The position numbers and the translations under genes are program-made. DNA of 64,000 nucleotides from Streptomyces dangxiongensis (GTDB lineage Bacteria; Actinomycetota; Actinomycetes; Streptomycetales; Streptomycetaceae). Positions within the stretch are counted from its first letter, which is position 1, and the number at the start of each line of letters is the position of its first letter. Where the stretch lies: contig NZ_CP033073.1 in the NCBI RefSeq assembly GCF_003675325.1, positions 7,688,001 to 7,752,000 on the forward strand, read 5' to 3'. A model generated the notes under the pieces. The model saw nothing but the letters and a program-made list of their open reading frames with translations. It searched no databases and had not been told where the DNA came from. Below are positions 8,549 to 17,155 of the stretch, piece after piece.

Positions 8549-9409
8549 GGGCCCTGTTGCGCCACCGGCGCGCTGGCCGCCAACGTGCTGGGCTGTCCGG
8601 CGACCCGGCTGTGGGTCGAACAGCGGTACGTGTCCGCGCTGTTCGTGTGGCTCTTCGCCGTCGTCGTCGGCCTCTGGCTGGGTAACCGCCGGCGTCTGGT
8701 CCAGGCTCTGGCCTCCGATGTGGAGCACATGCGCGTCGAGGCCCACCTGCGCGAAGAGGCCGCCCGCATCGTGGAGCGGTCCCGCATCGCCGCGGAGATG
8801 CATGACGTCCTCGCCCACCGGCTCAGTCTCATCGCTCTGCACACCGGTGTGCTGGCCACCAGAAGCGCCACGGTGCCCGCCCCGGTCGCCGAACGGCTGG
8901 GCCTACTGCGCACCGCGTCCACCGAGGCCCTCACCGACCTCCGCGACGTCCTTGGCGCGCTGAGGGAGCCTGACGCCCCACCGGCATCCGCCGCGCCCAC
9001 CCCGGTCGTGCGGGATGTGGAGGAGTTGGTCGACGAGGCCCGTGCCGCCGGCCAACGCGTCACGATGACGACCGAGGGGCGGCCGGACCAGGCCCCCACC
9101 ACGCACCGGCTGGCGACGTACCGCATCGTCCAGGAGGCACTGACCAACGCCCGCAAACATGCCGGGGGAGCGCCGGTGACCGTACGCGTCGATTACCGGC
9201 CGCCGGCCACACTGGTCGAGGCCGTCAACACCGCCGGCACCCCTCGGACCGTCCCCGTCGATTCCGGCTACGGCCTCATCGGCCTGCGCGAACGCGTCAC
9301 CGCGCTCGGCGGCCACCTCCACGCCGGACCCGCCGGCGCGGGCTCCTGGCGCCTGGCTGCCCGCATCCCCCATCCCGCCGGCACCCCGCAGAACGGCACT
9401 CGCACATGA
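8543..9409 (+). CDS. Two-component sensor histidine kinase (NarL/DesK type), N-terminally truncated
   Basis: 288 residues if translation starts at GTG 8543; no good ribosome site is visible there. One membrane segment remains (residues about 31-47), then a coiled linker and the HisKA_3 phospho-acceptor motif EMHDVLAHRL (His about 87). The C-terminal HATPase_c part has RIVQEALTNARKHAG (N box) and GYGLIGLRERV (G box). Kinases of this family normally carry 4-6 membrane helices before the linker, about 150 residues more than present. The preceding sequence belongs to a minus-strand gene remnant, so the 5' end has been lost. Its stop overlaps the start of the response regulator gene. It may be inactive as a sensor although its catalytic core looks intact. 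Confidence 0.8.
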   Translation: MVGPCCATGALAANVLGCPATRLWVEQRYVSALFVWLFAVVVGLWLGNRRRLVQALASDVEHMRVEAHLREEAARIVERSRIAAEMHDVLAHRLSLIALHTGVLATRSATVPAPVAERLGLLRTASTEALTDLRDVLGALREPDAPPASAAPTPVVRDVEELVDEARAAGQRVTMTTEGRPDQAPTTHRLATYRIVQEALTNARKHAGGAPVTVRVDYRPPATLVEAVNTAGTPRTVPVDSGYGLIGLRERVTALGGHLHAGPAGAGSWRLAARIPHPAGTPQNGTRT

Positions 9410-10056
9410 TCCGCGCCATGATCGTCGACGATGATGCCCTGGTCCGCCTCGGCCTGGCCGACCTGCTCGAAGGCGACCCGGGCATCGACGTGGCCGCCCA
9501 GGCCGCCGACGGCCTCCAGGCCGTCGAACAGGCCACCGCCCACCGCATCGACGTCGCCCTTGTCGACGTGCGCATGCCCCGCATGGACGGCATCACCGCC
9601 ACCACCCGGCTACGCGCCCTGCCCCACCCACCGAAGGTGATCACGCTGACCACCTTCGACCTCGACGAGTACGTCTACAACGCCCTCGCCGCCGGAGCCG
9701 ACGGCTTCCTCCTCAAGGACACCGACCCGGCCGAGATCCTGCGCGCCGTCCACCTCGTGGCCGCCGGCTCGGCGATGCTCCACCCCACCGCGGCACGCCG
9801 CCTCATCGACCGCTACCACGCGACCGGCCAACCCCGGGCCACCACGGCCCGGGCCCACCTGGACCGCCTCACCCAGCGCGAACGCGACGTGCTCACCCTG
9901 CTCGCCCGCGGCGACACGAACGCGGAGATCGCCGGCCGGCTCGGCATGCGGGAGAGCACCGTCAAGGCACACGTCAGCCGCATCCTGACCGCGCTGGAAG
10001 TCAGCAACCGAGTGCAGGCGGCGCTCCTGGCACGCGATGCGGGACCAACCGTCTGA
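9406..10056 (+). CDS. Response regulator, NarL/LuxR family
   Basis: 216 residues from ATG 9406, overlapping the kinase stop by four bases (ATGA), which indicates coupled translation. The receiver domain has the acidic pair at residues 8-10 (VDDD), phospho-acceptor Asp54 in ALVDVRMPRMDG, the Thr of ITLTTFD and Lys in GFLLKD. The LuxR helix-turn-helix occupies about the last 65 residues (LTQRERDVLTLLARGDTNAE, then STVKAHVSRIL). It would be phosphorylated by the upstream kinase. The ABC exporter 3 kb away could be a target by analogy with other systems, but nothing in the sequence shows this. Confidence 0.92.
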   Translation: MIRAMIVDDDALVRLGLADLLEGDPGIDVAAQAADGLQAVEQATAHRIDVALVDVRMPRMDGITATTRLRALPHPPKVITLTTFDLDEYVYNALAAGADGFLLKDTDPAEILRAVHLVAAGSAMLHPTAARRLIDRYHATGQPRATTARAHLDRLTQRERDVLTLLARGDTNAEIAGRLGMRESTVKAHVSRILTALEVSNRVQAALLARDAGPTV

Positions 10057-10163
10057 CCGGGCCGGGTGAAGCCTCGGCCACTGCGCCGAACACGGGAAGC
10101 CGTACGCCACCCTGCGTCCGCCTGACACCGTGCGGCCCGTATCACCGGGCGGTCACCGGGCGG

Positions 10164-10562
10164 TCAGCCCGGGGCGTCGTAGGCGGTGCGGGCGGCGCGG
10201 ACCTCGTCCATGTGCTCCTCCGCCCAGTCTTTGATCGCACGCATGAGGGGCAGCAGCGAGCGGCCGAGCGGCGTCAGGGCGTATTCGACGCGGACCGGGA
10301 CGGCAGGAGTCACGGTCCGCGACACCAACCCGTCGCGTTCCAGGTGACGCAGAGTCTGCGTGAGCATTTTCTGGCTCACGCTCGCCAGCCGGCGTTGCAG
10401 TCCGGTGTACCGCTGTGGCCCGTCGGCGAGCGCGTTGACGGCCAGGCTGACCCACTTGTCGGAGATGCGGTCCAGCAGTTGCCGGGCGGGGCATTCGGCG
10501 AGGTAGGCGTCGTAGACGATGCTCGCCTCGGCCCGGCGCTGTGCGGCCGTACGGGTGGGCAT
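10164..10562 (-). CDS. HxlR-family transcriptional regulator
   Basis: 132 residues, usual length for the family. It has the winged-helix pattern of HxlR/DUF24 proteins: a conserved N-terminal cysteine in YLAECPARQLLDRISDKW, then the LADGPQRYTGLQRRLASVSQKMLTQTLRHLERDGLVSR recognition region and the LTPLGRSLLPL wing. In YodB, CatR and QorR of this family the N-terminal cysteine senses quinones or other electrophiles. The gene is divergent from a quinone-oxidoreductase-like gene 95 bases away, the same arrangement as qorR/qor2 in Corynebacterium. Inference: it represses that gene and itself and responds to quinone or thiol-reactive stress. Confidence 0.88.
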   Translation of the reverse strand: MPTRTAAQRRAEASIVYDAYLAECPARQLLDRISDKWVSLAVNALADGPQRYTGLQRRLASVSQKMLTQTLRHLERDGLVSRTVTPAVPVRVEYALTPLGRSLLPLMRAIKDWAEEHMDEVRAARTAYDAPG

Positions 10563-10591
10563 GGCTCTCCTTCCGGTGCCGAACGCACCAC

Positions 10592-10605
10592 GAAGTGCGT
10601 ACTTC
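10592..10605. promoter_or_regulatory. Candidate HxlR operator
   Basis: GAAGTGCGTACTTC at 10592-10605 has 5-bp symmetric arms (GAAGT/ACTTC) and lies in the 95-base divergent region between the HxlR gene and the oxidoreductase gene. Related family members bind similar AGTAC/GTACT-type palindromes. Confidence 0.45.
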
Positions 10606-10657
10606 CCGAGGGAGAGTAGCGCTTCCTACGGTGTGCGACATGATCGCTGGAGAGAAG

Positions 10658-11584
10658 ATGCGGGCGGTGGTCGCCCGCGGTTATGGCGGACCCGAGGTGC
10701 TCGAGTCGGTGACGGTTGCGCTGCCGGAGCCCGGCCCCGGGCAGGTGCGGATCCGCGTCGAGGCCGCGACCGTCAACCCGGTGGACCTGGTCACCCGTTC
10801 CGGCACGCTCGTCGAAGCCGGACTGATGGCCGCCCGCGAGTACACAGGCATCGGATGGGACGTCGCGGGCGTCGTCGACCGGGTCGGTGCGGGCGTGACG
10901 GCGTTCGCGCCGGGGCAGCGGGTGATCGGGCTGCGTGACCTGCTCGACGTCTCGCTGGGCGCCTACGCCGAATACCTCGTCCTGGACGCCACAGCGGTAG
11001 CGCCCGCACCGCCCGGCGCCTCCGCCGCAGCCGCGGCGACACTGCCGTTGAACGGACTTACCGCCCTTCAGTCCCTCGACCTGCTCGACCTCGCTGCGGG
11101 CGACACCGTGCTGGTGACCGGCGCCACCGGAGCGGTCGGCGGCTTCGCCGTCGAACTGGCGGCACGGCGCGGTCTGCGCGTCGTCGCCCAGGCCGGCGCC
11201 GCCGACGAGGAACTAGCCCGAAGCCTCGGCGCCGAATGGGTCGTCGGCCGTGACGCATCCGACCTCGCGGCCGATGTCCGCCGTCTGGTACCGGGCGGCG
11301 TCGACGGCGCGCTCGACACGGCGGGACTGGGAATCCGAGCCCTGGCCGCTGTCCGCAGCGCAGGCGCCTACGCCACGGTGGTCGGCGGTTCGGCGCCGCT
11401 CCCGTTGCGCGGCATCCGGGTCCACCAGCAGTGGATCAGCGCCGACGGGGTCGCCCTGGCCGAGCTGGCCGCCATGGATCTGACTCTGCGGGTCGCCGAG
11501 ACCCTCCCACTCGAGCGCGCCGCGGAGGCGCACGACCGGCTAGCGGCGGGCGGGATACGCGGTCGACTGGTGCTGGTTCCCTGA
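10658..11584 (+). CDS. Zinc-free NADP-dependent alcohol dehydrogenase / quinone oxidoreductase (MDR superfamily)
   Basis: 308 residues from ATG 10658, chosen because GGAGA lies 5 bases upstream; an ATG at 10640 is also in frame. The N-terminal catalytic domain (residues about 1-120) has VEAATVNPVDLVTRSG and the GWDVAGVVDRVGAGVTAFAPG segment typical of quinone reductases and lacks the cysteine ligands of zinc enzymes. The Rossmann domain contains TGATGAVGGFAVELA. Predicted reaction: NAD(P)H-dependent reduction of quinones or enones. Divergent pairing with the HxlR regulator supports a role in detoxifying quinones. A specific substrate cannot be inferred. Confidence 0.87.
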   Translation: MRAVVARGYGGPEVLESVTVALPEPGPGQVRIRVEAATVNPVDLVTRSGTLVEAGLMAAREYTGIGWDVAGVVDRVGAGVTAFAPGQRVIGLRDLLDVSLGAYAEYLVLDATAVAPAPPGASAAAAATLPLNGLTALQSLDLLDLAAGDTVLVTGATGAVGGFAVELAARRGLRVVAQAGAADEELARSLGAEWVVGRDASDLAADVRRLVPGGVDGALDTAGLGIRALAAVRSAGAYATVVGGSAPLPLRGIRVHQQWISADGVALAELAAMDLTLRVAETLPLERAAEAHDRLAAGGIRGRLVLVP

Positions 11585-12269
11585 TTCGACCCGGCCGCGG
11601 CGAACCGCGCCCGCACCGGCCCCACCGCGGCCGAGGGCCCTGCTCGGCCCGCTCGACCCAACTGCAGGCCGTCGAGCCGCTTCGGGTCCGGGCCCCGGTC
11701 GGGGAGCGGCCCGGCGAGCCTCGATGAGGTCGGCCAGGTCCGCTCCGTCGCCCTACCGACGCCAGCGGCCCCGCACGCGCCGAACCGGGAACAGACCGTA
11801 CGCGGGACCGGCGCAACCCGCGCCGACGTGGAGCAGCCGCACGCCCGTACGGGCCTCGGGTCGGCAAGCCCGCCCCGGCGGAGCGGCTCCTCCACGACCC
11901 ACTTGTGCCCCGCTGCCCCGAACCCCGTGCCGCCCCCAGGCCCCGCAGACCCCACCACCGATCGGCGATGCGCAGACCGTACGCGGCACTGGGGGCCCGG
12001 GTGATGGGGGAGTGGTGGGGCCGGCGCTCACCCGGCAGCACGCGTCCGCCCAGTGCCGACGTTCCCCGCACCGTCGAGTCGTACGCGGCGCCCGACGCGA
12101 TGCGGGAACGAGGCGCCAGGCCCAACCGGGAAAGTTCGAGCCGCCGCGGCCGGCTCAGCTCAGCGTCGACAACCAGGTGTTCGCGCCGAGCTGGAGCGGT
12201 CTCGGTGATCCCGCCCCTGGTGACGGTGCGCTATCGCCGTTCCGACGGACGCCGACGCCGGCCCGGGTT
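11585..12269. other. 685-base gap without a supportable gene
   Basis: All frames give arginine-, proline- and glycine-rich translations without known motifs, ribosome sites or consistent third-position GC. The segment contains a repeated ACCGTACGCG-like word (near 11796 and 11968, and a weaker copy near 12080). It lies downstream of the oxidoreductase and of the convergent MarR gene. It may be decayed sequence. Confidence 0.5.
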
Positions 12270-12689
12270 CTAGCCCTCCCCAGCCGCGAGTGCCTGCTCC
12301 AGCAGCGCGCCGAGCTGGTCGAGCTGGGCCTCGGTGAGGGGTGCGAGTGAGCGCTCCACCTCGGCGGCGACCCGGCGCTCGCCCTCCCGCCGTACCTCTT
12401 CGCCGTGCGGGGTGAGGGCGTGCCGGACCGCCCGGCCGGGGCCCGGGACGCGTTCGATGAGGCCCCGGGCCGCCATCCGGGCGGCGAGGGTGCCGAAGGC
12501 CTGGTCGGTCTGGAAGGTGAGCTGGGCCAGGTCGTGCAGCGAGGCGTCCGGGTGTGCGTGCAGATGGCGGAGGGTGTCCCACTGCGCGAGGGAGACGCCG
12601 AGCGGGGCGAGGGCGGTGGTCAGCGCGCGGTGGTGGCGGTTCTGGAGGCGCTTCACGGCGAGCGCGACCTGCTGCGGGGTCCGGGTCAC
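12270..12689 (-). CDS. MarR-family transcriptional regulator
   Basis: 139 residues from GTG 12689. The frame is open upstream but those residues overlap the divergent gene and are not protein-like. It has the MarR winged-helix layout: QVALAVKRLQNRHHRALTTALAPLGVSLAQWDTLRHLHAHPDASLHDLAQLTFQTDQAFGTLAARMAARGLIER covers the DNA-binding helices, followed by the wing with an Arg-His-Ala-Leu-Thr motif. The alpha/beta hydrolase gene is divergent and a perfect palindrome lies between the two, so it very probably represses that gene and itself. The ligand is unknown. Confidence 0.88.
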   Translation of the reverse strand: MTRTPQQVALAVKRLQNRHHRALTTALAPLGVSLAQWDTLRHLHAHPDASLHDLAQLTFQTDQAFGTLAARMAARGLIERVPGPGRAVRHALTPHGEEVRREGERRVAAEVERSLAPLTEAQLDQLGALLEQALAAGEG

Positions 12690-12731
12690 GGCATTCAGGC
12701 TAGCGCAAACCCAGCATGTTGATCTAAGGTT

Positions 12732-12743
12732 GCTTATATAAGC
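12732..12743. promoter_or_regulatory. Candidate MarR operator
   Basis: GCTTATATAAGC, a perfect 12-bp palindrome in an AT-rich patch of an otherwise very GC-rich region, between the divergent MarR and hydrolase genes. The extended site TTGCTTATATAAGCGA is close to operator sequences reported for MarR-type regulators. Confidence 0.65.
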
Positions 12744-12793
12744 GAGTTGATGAGCGAGCCGAGACGTGGCCGCACCTGCCCCCGGGAGACCCC

Positions 12794-13554
12794 ATGAACG
12801 CCACCGCCCCCCGTCCCGTTCACCGTCGAGGAGACCGGCTCCGGCCGTCCCGTCCTGCTGCTGCACGGCGGCGCCGGGCCCGCCTCCATGCGGCCGTTCG
12901 CCGCGCTGCTGGCCGAGCGCCACGCCGCCCGGGTGCTGCTCCCCACCCATCCCGGCTTCGACGGCACTCCGCGCCCCACCGCCCTGGACGGCATCCGCGC
13001 GCTGGCCGCCGCGTACACCGCGCTGCTGGCCGAGCGCGGGCTGACCGGCGTCACCGTGGTGGGCAACTCGATCGGCGGCTGGATCGCCGCCGAGATGGGC
13101 CTGCTGGACGAGGGGCGGATCGCCGCCTCCGTCATCCTCAACGGCGTCGGGATCACCGTGCCCGGCCACCCGCTCGCCGATTTCTTCGCGCTCCGCCCGG
13201 ACGAGGTGGCCGCGCTCTCCTTCCACGACCCGGCCCGCTCCCCCGCTCGCCGCCGCCGACCGGCTCACCGAGGCCCAGCGCGCCACGATGGCCGCCAACC
13301 GGGAGACGCTGTCGGCGTACGCGGGCCGGGAGATGGCCGACCCGACGCTGGCCGGGCGGCTGGCGGCGACCCGCGTGCCCACCCTGGTGGCGTGGGGCAC
13401 CGCCGACCGGATCGCCCCGCTGGGCTACGGCGAGGCGTACGCCGCCGCCGTACCCGGCGCCGTCTTCCGACCGCTGGCCGGCACCGGACACCTCCCGCAA
13501 CTGGAGACGCCGGAGACGGTGCTCGCAGCCGTCGCGGAGTTCACCACGACCTGA
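12794..13554 (+). pseudogene. Alpha/beta hydrolase gene broken by two single-base C insertions
   Basis: Translation starts at ATG 12794. After nine codons the protein moves to another frame, and moves again near 13242. Removing one C from the C6 run at 12807-12812 and one C from the C5 run at 13240-13244 restores a continuous protein of about 253 residues. That product has the oxyanion segment LLLHGGAGPASMRPF, the nucleophile elbow VVGNSIGGWIAAEMG, an acid position in LVAWGTADRIAPL, and the catalytic His in GTGHLPQLETPE. It would be a hydrolase of the 2-hydroxy-6-oxo-diene hydrolase/esterase type, controlled by the divergent MarR gene. The codons are otherwise undamaged, so either the gene was lost very recently or the two runs are sequencing errors. 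Confidence 0.85.
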
Positions 13555-13798
13555 TCGAGGATGTCGAGGGCCGTGTCGGGCCGGCAGCGAGTGCGGGGCG
13601 GTACCTGCCGGCGCGGCTCGCCGATCCCCTGCTGCCGGGTTGGCCCCGGCCCCGGACGGGACCTCCTGGCTCGCCGTCCCGTCGGGGAGCGGCTTCCTCA
13701 AGACGGGTGGTGGTACGCGTACGGACTCGACGGTCGGTGACAGATAACGATCTCGGCGCGCACCTTGCGTAATCCCCATGCCCCTCTAGCCTCCGACC

Positions 13799-14755
13799 AT
13801 GGCTTTTCTATCGCGTCGCCGCCGAGGTGCACGCCTGGCGCCGGAACTCGGCGACCAGGACCTGGGCATGCTGCTGAAGTCCCTGCTGGCGACCACGAGG
13901 ACCGGAACATTCGCGACGACGGACCTGTGCGCCGCGCAACTGTCCCGGCTGCTGGGCCAGGAGCCGGGCGACTGGGACCGTCGGACGCACCGCCTTGGCG
14001 TGCTGGCCGGGTTCCTCGCCGGATCGCATCTGGCGCGGTCCTGGGCCACGCGCGAGCCGCGTGACGCGAACGCACTCGTCCTGCACGCCTGGACCGAGGT
14101 CGCCCACGCCCGCAGGCAAGGGGGCCTGCAGGACGCGGCCGGCACCGTGGAAAGCTGTCTGCGGGCCGCCGAACTCGCCCCGGAGGATCCCACCCCCTGG
14201 GTCGCTCTCCTGGCGGTGGCACGCGTGGAACGCTGGGCGCAGCCCCGGGTGTTCGGGGTGTGGAACGAGGTGCTCGCGCGTGACCGCTGGAACCGTGATG
14301 CCTATCTGGGCATGCTGGGCTATCTGAGCCCTGAGGAGGCCGGATCGCGCATCCAGGTCCTGGAGTTCGTGGACACCCTGCGGGCCCGCATGCCCGCGAA
14401 CGCCCCCTGCGCGGCGACGGAACTCACCGCTCAGGTCCAGCAGTACCACGCCGTGCTCGAGCGGGGCGGGTTCGAGGCGCTGGTGGCGCGCAACCACTGG
14501 TCCCAGGCGATGGCGGCCCAGGCCCTCGACCGTGTCGCCCTCACCTGGGTACGGCCGGGGTTCCTGCACCATGCCGCGGCCCTGGCCGATCTCAACACCC
14601 TCGCCTACGCGTTGCTGGCCGCCGACCGGCGGGTGGAGGCCCGTGCGGTCTTCGACGCGCTCGACGGCACCGTGACCGCCTGGCCCTGGCAGGCCGGCGG
14701 CGACCCGGTCCAGGAGTTCGAGCAGGCCCGGCGCAGAGCGACGGCCGGTATGTGA
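13799..14755 (+). CDS. Conserved hypothetical protein with TPR-like helical repeats
   Basis: 318 residues from ATG 13799. No signal peptide or membrane segment. The middle consists of helix pairs resembling tetratricopeptide repeats (for example VESCLRAAELAPEDPTPWVA and VWNEVLARDRWNRDAYLGM), and the C-terminal part has the aromatic FLHHAAALADLNTLAYALLAADRR segment. Proteins of this length and pattern are widespread in streptomycetes without assigned function. It converges on the SGNH hydrolase gene, with 19 bases between the stops. The protein is probably cytoplasmic; a scaffold role would be typical for TPR folds but is only a guess. Confidence 0.7.
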   Translation: MAFLSRRRRGARLAPELGDQDLGMLLKSLLATTRTGTFATTDLCAAQLSRLLGQEPGDWDRRTHRLGVLAGFLAGSHLARSWATREPRDANALVLHAWTEVAHARRQGGLQDAAGTVESCLRAAELAPEDPTPWVALLAVARVERWAQPRVFGVWNEVLARDRWNRDAYLGMLGYLSPEEAGSRIQVLEFVDTLRARMPANAPCAATELTAQVQQYHAVLERGGFEALVARNHWSQAMAAQALDRVALTWVRPGFLHHAAALADLNTLAYALLAADRRVEARAVFDALDGTVTAWPWQAGGDPVQEFEQARRRATAGM

Positions 14756-14774
14756 CCGGCACGCGCGCCCCGTT

Positions 14775-15584
14775 TCAGAGCGCGTCGGTGAGCAGGGGGA
14801 GATAGCCGAGGGAGTGCCCGGTCGCCGTCGGGTGGTAGGACTCGCCGAGATCCAGCCAGTCGGCGCTGTGCAGCCAGGGCTCGGGCGAGCAGATCTCGTG
14901 CCCGCCGAACGCGCTCCGCACATCGACGAAGGTGAAACCGTGGGCGGCGGCGCGCGCGGCGAGCACCTCGTCGAGGTGGTCCGAGGCGTCGTTGAGCGCG
15001 GAACGCTCGATATCCCGCAGGCCGCCCGAACAGCCGCCGTGCAACTGATACAGGCGCGGATAGCCGAGCACCACGACACGCGCGGCGGGCGCTTTGCCGC
15101 GGATGGCCGAGTAGAGGCGGTCGAGGTCGCCCGGCAGCGTCCCGTCCGTGGCCGAGCGGGCCTTGGCCACAGCGGACAGACACGTGCCGCTGCCGCCCAG
15201 TACGCAGGCCGCCATCACCTTGGTGAATCCCGCGTCCCGGCCGCCTGCCGTGATGGTGACCAGGCCGGTGCGCGGGCCGAGCGGGCCGAGCTGGTTCTTG
15301 AGCACGTCGCCGGTCTTGGCGCCGTCGCAGGCGGCGAAGCTGAACGACGAGACCGAGTGGGCCGCGGCCCACAGGGCGGGGAAGGACAGGCTGCTGCGCA
15401 GGCAGCGCGGAGTGGCGGTGAGGTAGCTGCCGGCTCCGACCCCCGCCGAGTAGGAGTCGCCGAGGGCCACGTAGCCCGCGGCCGCGATGCCGGGTGCCGC
15501 CGCGGTGGCCGCGGGACCGGCGAGGGTGCAGGCGGCCGCGAGGAGGAGGGAGGCCGCCCAGGGGGCTATTCGGGACTTTCTCAT
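14775..15584 (-). CDS. Secreted SGNH/GDSL-family esterase or lipase
   Basis: 269 residues with a clear signal peptide (MRKSRIAPWAASLLLAAA to about residue 36). Block I is VALGDSYSAGVGAGSYL with the nucleophile Ser, block III has the oxyanion Gly/Asn-equivalent region in TITAGGRDAGF, and block V has the Asp/His pair in DLGESYHPTATGHSLGY. The usual Asn of block III (GGND) is replaced by Arg (GGRD), a variation that deserves attention. Six cysteines suggest three disulfides, as in the Streptomyces scabies esterase/lipase group. Expected action: extracellular hydrolysis of acyl or acetyl esters. Confidence 0.87.
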   Translation of the reverse strand: MRKSRIAPWAASLLLAAACTLAGPAATAAAPGIAAAGYVALGDSYSAGVGAGSYLTATPRCLRSSLSFPALWAAAHSVSSFSFAACDGAKTGDVLKNQLGPLGPRTGLVTITAGGRDAGFTKVMAACVLGGSGTCLSAVAKARSATDGTLPGDLDRLYSAIRGKAPAARVVVLGYPRLYQLHGGCSGGLRDIERSALNDASDHLDEVLAARAAAHGFTFVDVRSAFGGHEICSPEPWLHSADWLDLGESYHPTATGHSLGYLPLLTDAL

Positions 15585-15851
15585 GACTCTCCTCTATCCC
15601 GGCCCGGCCGGCTCCGCCCGCCCTGTACCTCCGTGCGACCCGACCGGGTTGACGGATGCCGCCGCCCATGGCTCGGGCGGCGACACCCCCGTGACGCCGG
15701 GCAAGCGGGCGGGAGGCGGACACGTGGTGAGGTGCCGGCCACCCGGCGGACTTCACCCGATGAGCCGTCACCCGGTCGGCGGTGCAGCGGCCGCCGCTTA
15801 CATCGTCGAAGCGAACCCGGTATTGGCATGGACCTGACGTGCGGACGGGGC

Positions 15852-15885
15852 TAGGCTCTGCCCGCCACGCATGAGAGCGCTCTCA
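15852..15885 (+). promoter_or_regulatory. Possible -10 element and GAGCGCTC palindrome upstream of the S1 protease
   Basis: TAGGCT (15852-15857) matches a Streptomyces -10 hexamer. Fifteen bases downstream is TGAGAGCGCTCTCA (15872-15885), a perfect 14-bp palindrome of the type bound by LacI-family repressors such as CebR (TGGGAGCGCTCCCA). It lies 50 bases before the protease ATG, where a bound repressor would block transcription. Confidence 0.55.
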
Positions 15886-15934
15886 GACATCGACGGTTCC
15901 ACCCCCACCCCTGGAACGACGAAGGGCAACCCCC

Positions 15935-17107
15935 ATGAGACGCACCAGACTCGCGCATGCCGCACTGGCCGCACTCCTCGTCCTCGGCGGACTGAGCGCG
16001 GCCGGTACCTTCCCCGCTTCGGCGACCGGCTCCACCACCGAACCCGCCACCTCCGCACGATCCGCCGAGCCCGCCGCCGACGGCATCGTCACCGCCATGC
16101 AGCGGGACCTCGGCCTGACCCGTACCCAGGCGGTGGCCCGGCTGGCGGCGGAGAAGGCCGCCGCGACCCTCGCCCCCGAGGCACGCCGCACGGCGGGCGC
16201 CGCTTACGCGGGCTCCTGGTTCGACGCCCCGAGCGGGCGTCTGACCGTGGCGCTCACCCAGGAAGCCCCGGCCGCCGCACGCCGGGCGATCGAGCGATCC
16301 GGGGCCGCCGTCCGCACCGCCGAGCACAGCGCCCGGCAACTGGACGCGGCCAAGGCGCGCATCGACCGGCTGACCGCACCCCCGGGGGTCGGCGGCTGGC
16401 ATGTCGATCCGAAGGCCGGCACGGTCGTCGTCGAGGTCGTACGCGGCAAGCGGGCCGACAACGATGTCCAGCGCTTCCTGTCCCTGGCCCGCCGGACCGG
16501 ACCCGTCACCGTGGAGGCCTCCGCCGCCCCGAGAACCCTTGCCGCCGGCACCGTGGGCGGCGACCCGTACTACACCGGCAACGTCCGCTGCTCCATCGGC
16601 TTCTCGGTGTACGGCGGCTTCGTCACGGCCGGGCACTGCGGGCAGCCCGGCGCCGGGGTCAGCGGCTGGGACCACTCCTACATCGGCACCTTCCAGGGCT
16701 CCTCGTTCCCGGACAACGACTACGCCTGGGTCAGCGTGGGCAGCGGCTGGTGGACGGTGCCGGTGGTGCTCGGCTGGGGAACGGTGTCCGACCAGCTCGT
16801 ACGCGGCTCCGCCGTGGCGCCCGTCGGCTCCTCGGTCTGCCGTTCGGGTTCCACCTCGCACTGGCACTGCGGCACGGTTCTGGCGCTGGACGAGACCGTC
16901 AACTACAGCCAGGGCGCGGTGCACCAGTTGACCAAGACCAACGCCTGCGCCGAACCCGGTGACTCGGGCGGCTCCTTCATCACCGGGGACCAGGCACAGG
17001 GCGTCACCTCCGGCGGCTGGGGCAACTGCTCCAGCGGCGGCGAGACCTGGTTCCAGCCGATCAACGAGATCCTGGGCCGGTACGGTCTGACCCTGCACAC
17101 CTACTGA
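15935..17107 (+). CDS. Secreted chymotrypsin-like protease with alpha-lytic-type prodomain (streptogrisin family)
   Basis: 390 residues. Signal peptide to about residue 32 (ALAALLVLGGLSAAG core, ASA cleavage site), propeptide to about residue 203, mature enzyme about 187 residues. The prodomain has the DLGLTRTQAVARLAAEKAA helix and the GWHVDPKAGTVVVEVV segment of alpha-lytic protease foldases. Catalytic residues: His in VTAGHCG, Asp in PDNDYAWV, Ser in EPGDSGGSF. Three cysteine pairs match the SGPC/SGPD pattern. The chaperone-like propeptide is expected to be removed by self-cleavage outside the cell. A terminator hairpin follows. The palindrome upstream suggests sugar-linked repression. Confidence 0.93.
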   Translation: MRRTRLAHAALAALLVLGGLSAAGTFPASATGSTTEPATSARSAEPAADGIVTAMQRDLGLTRTQAVARLAAEKAAATLAPEARRTAGAAYAGSWFDAPSGRLTVALTQEAPAAARRAIERSGAAVRTAEHSARQLDAAKARIDRLTAPPGVGGWHVDPKAGTVVVEVVRGKRADNDVQRFLSLARRTGPVTVEASAAPRTLAAGTVGGDPYYTGNVRCSIGFSVYGGFVTAGHCGQPGAGVSGWDHSYIGTFQGSSFPDNDYAWVSVGSGWWTVPVVLGWGTVSDQLVRGSAVAPVGSSVCRSGSTSHWHCGTVLALDETVNYSQGAVHQLTKTNACAEPGDSGGSFITGDQAQGVTSGGWGNCSSGGETWFQPINEILGRYGLTLHTY

Positions 17108-17124
17108 CCGCACGCGGCAGCCCA

Positions 17125-17155
17125 GGGGGTTCCGCGCGCCCGGCGCGGACCCCCC
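17125..17155 (+). terminator. Terminator hairpin after the S1 protease
   Basis: GGGGG TTCCGCGC pairs with GCGCGGA CCCCC over 12 bp with one bulged T and a 5-base loop, beginning 18 bases after the protease stop. Confidence 0.6.

Noticed and set aside
11887..11907. A short minus-strand stretch reading HKWVVEE, similar to the HKWVVER motif of IS5-type transposases
   Set aside because: Only about seven residues match; the flanking translation shows no further transposase sequence and no terminal repeats were found.
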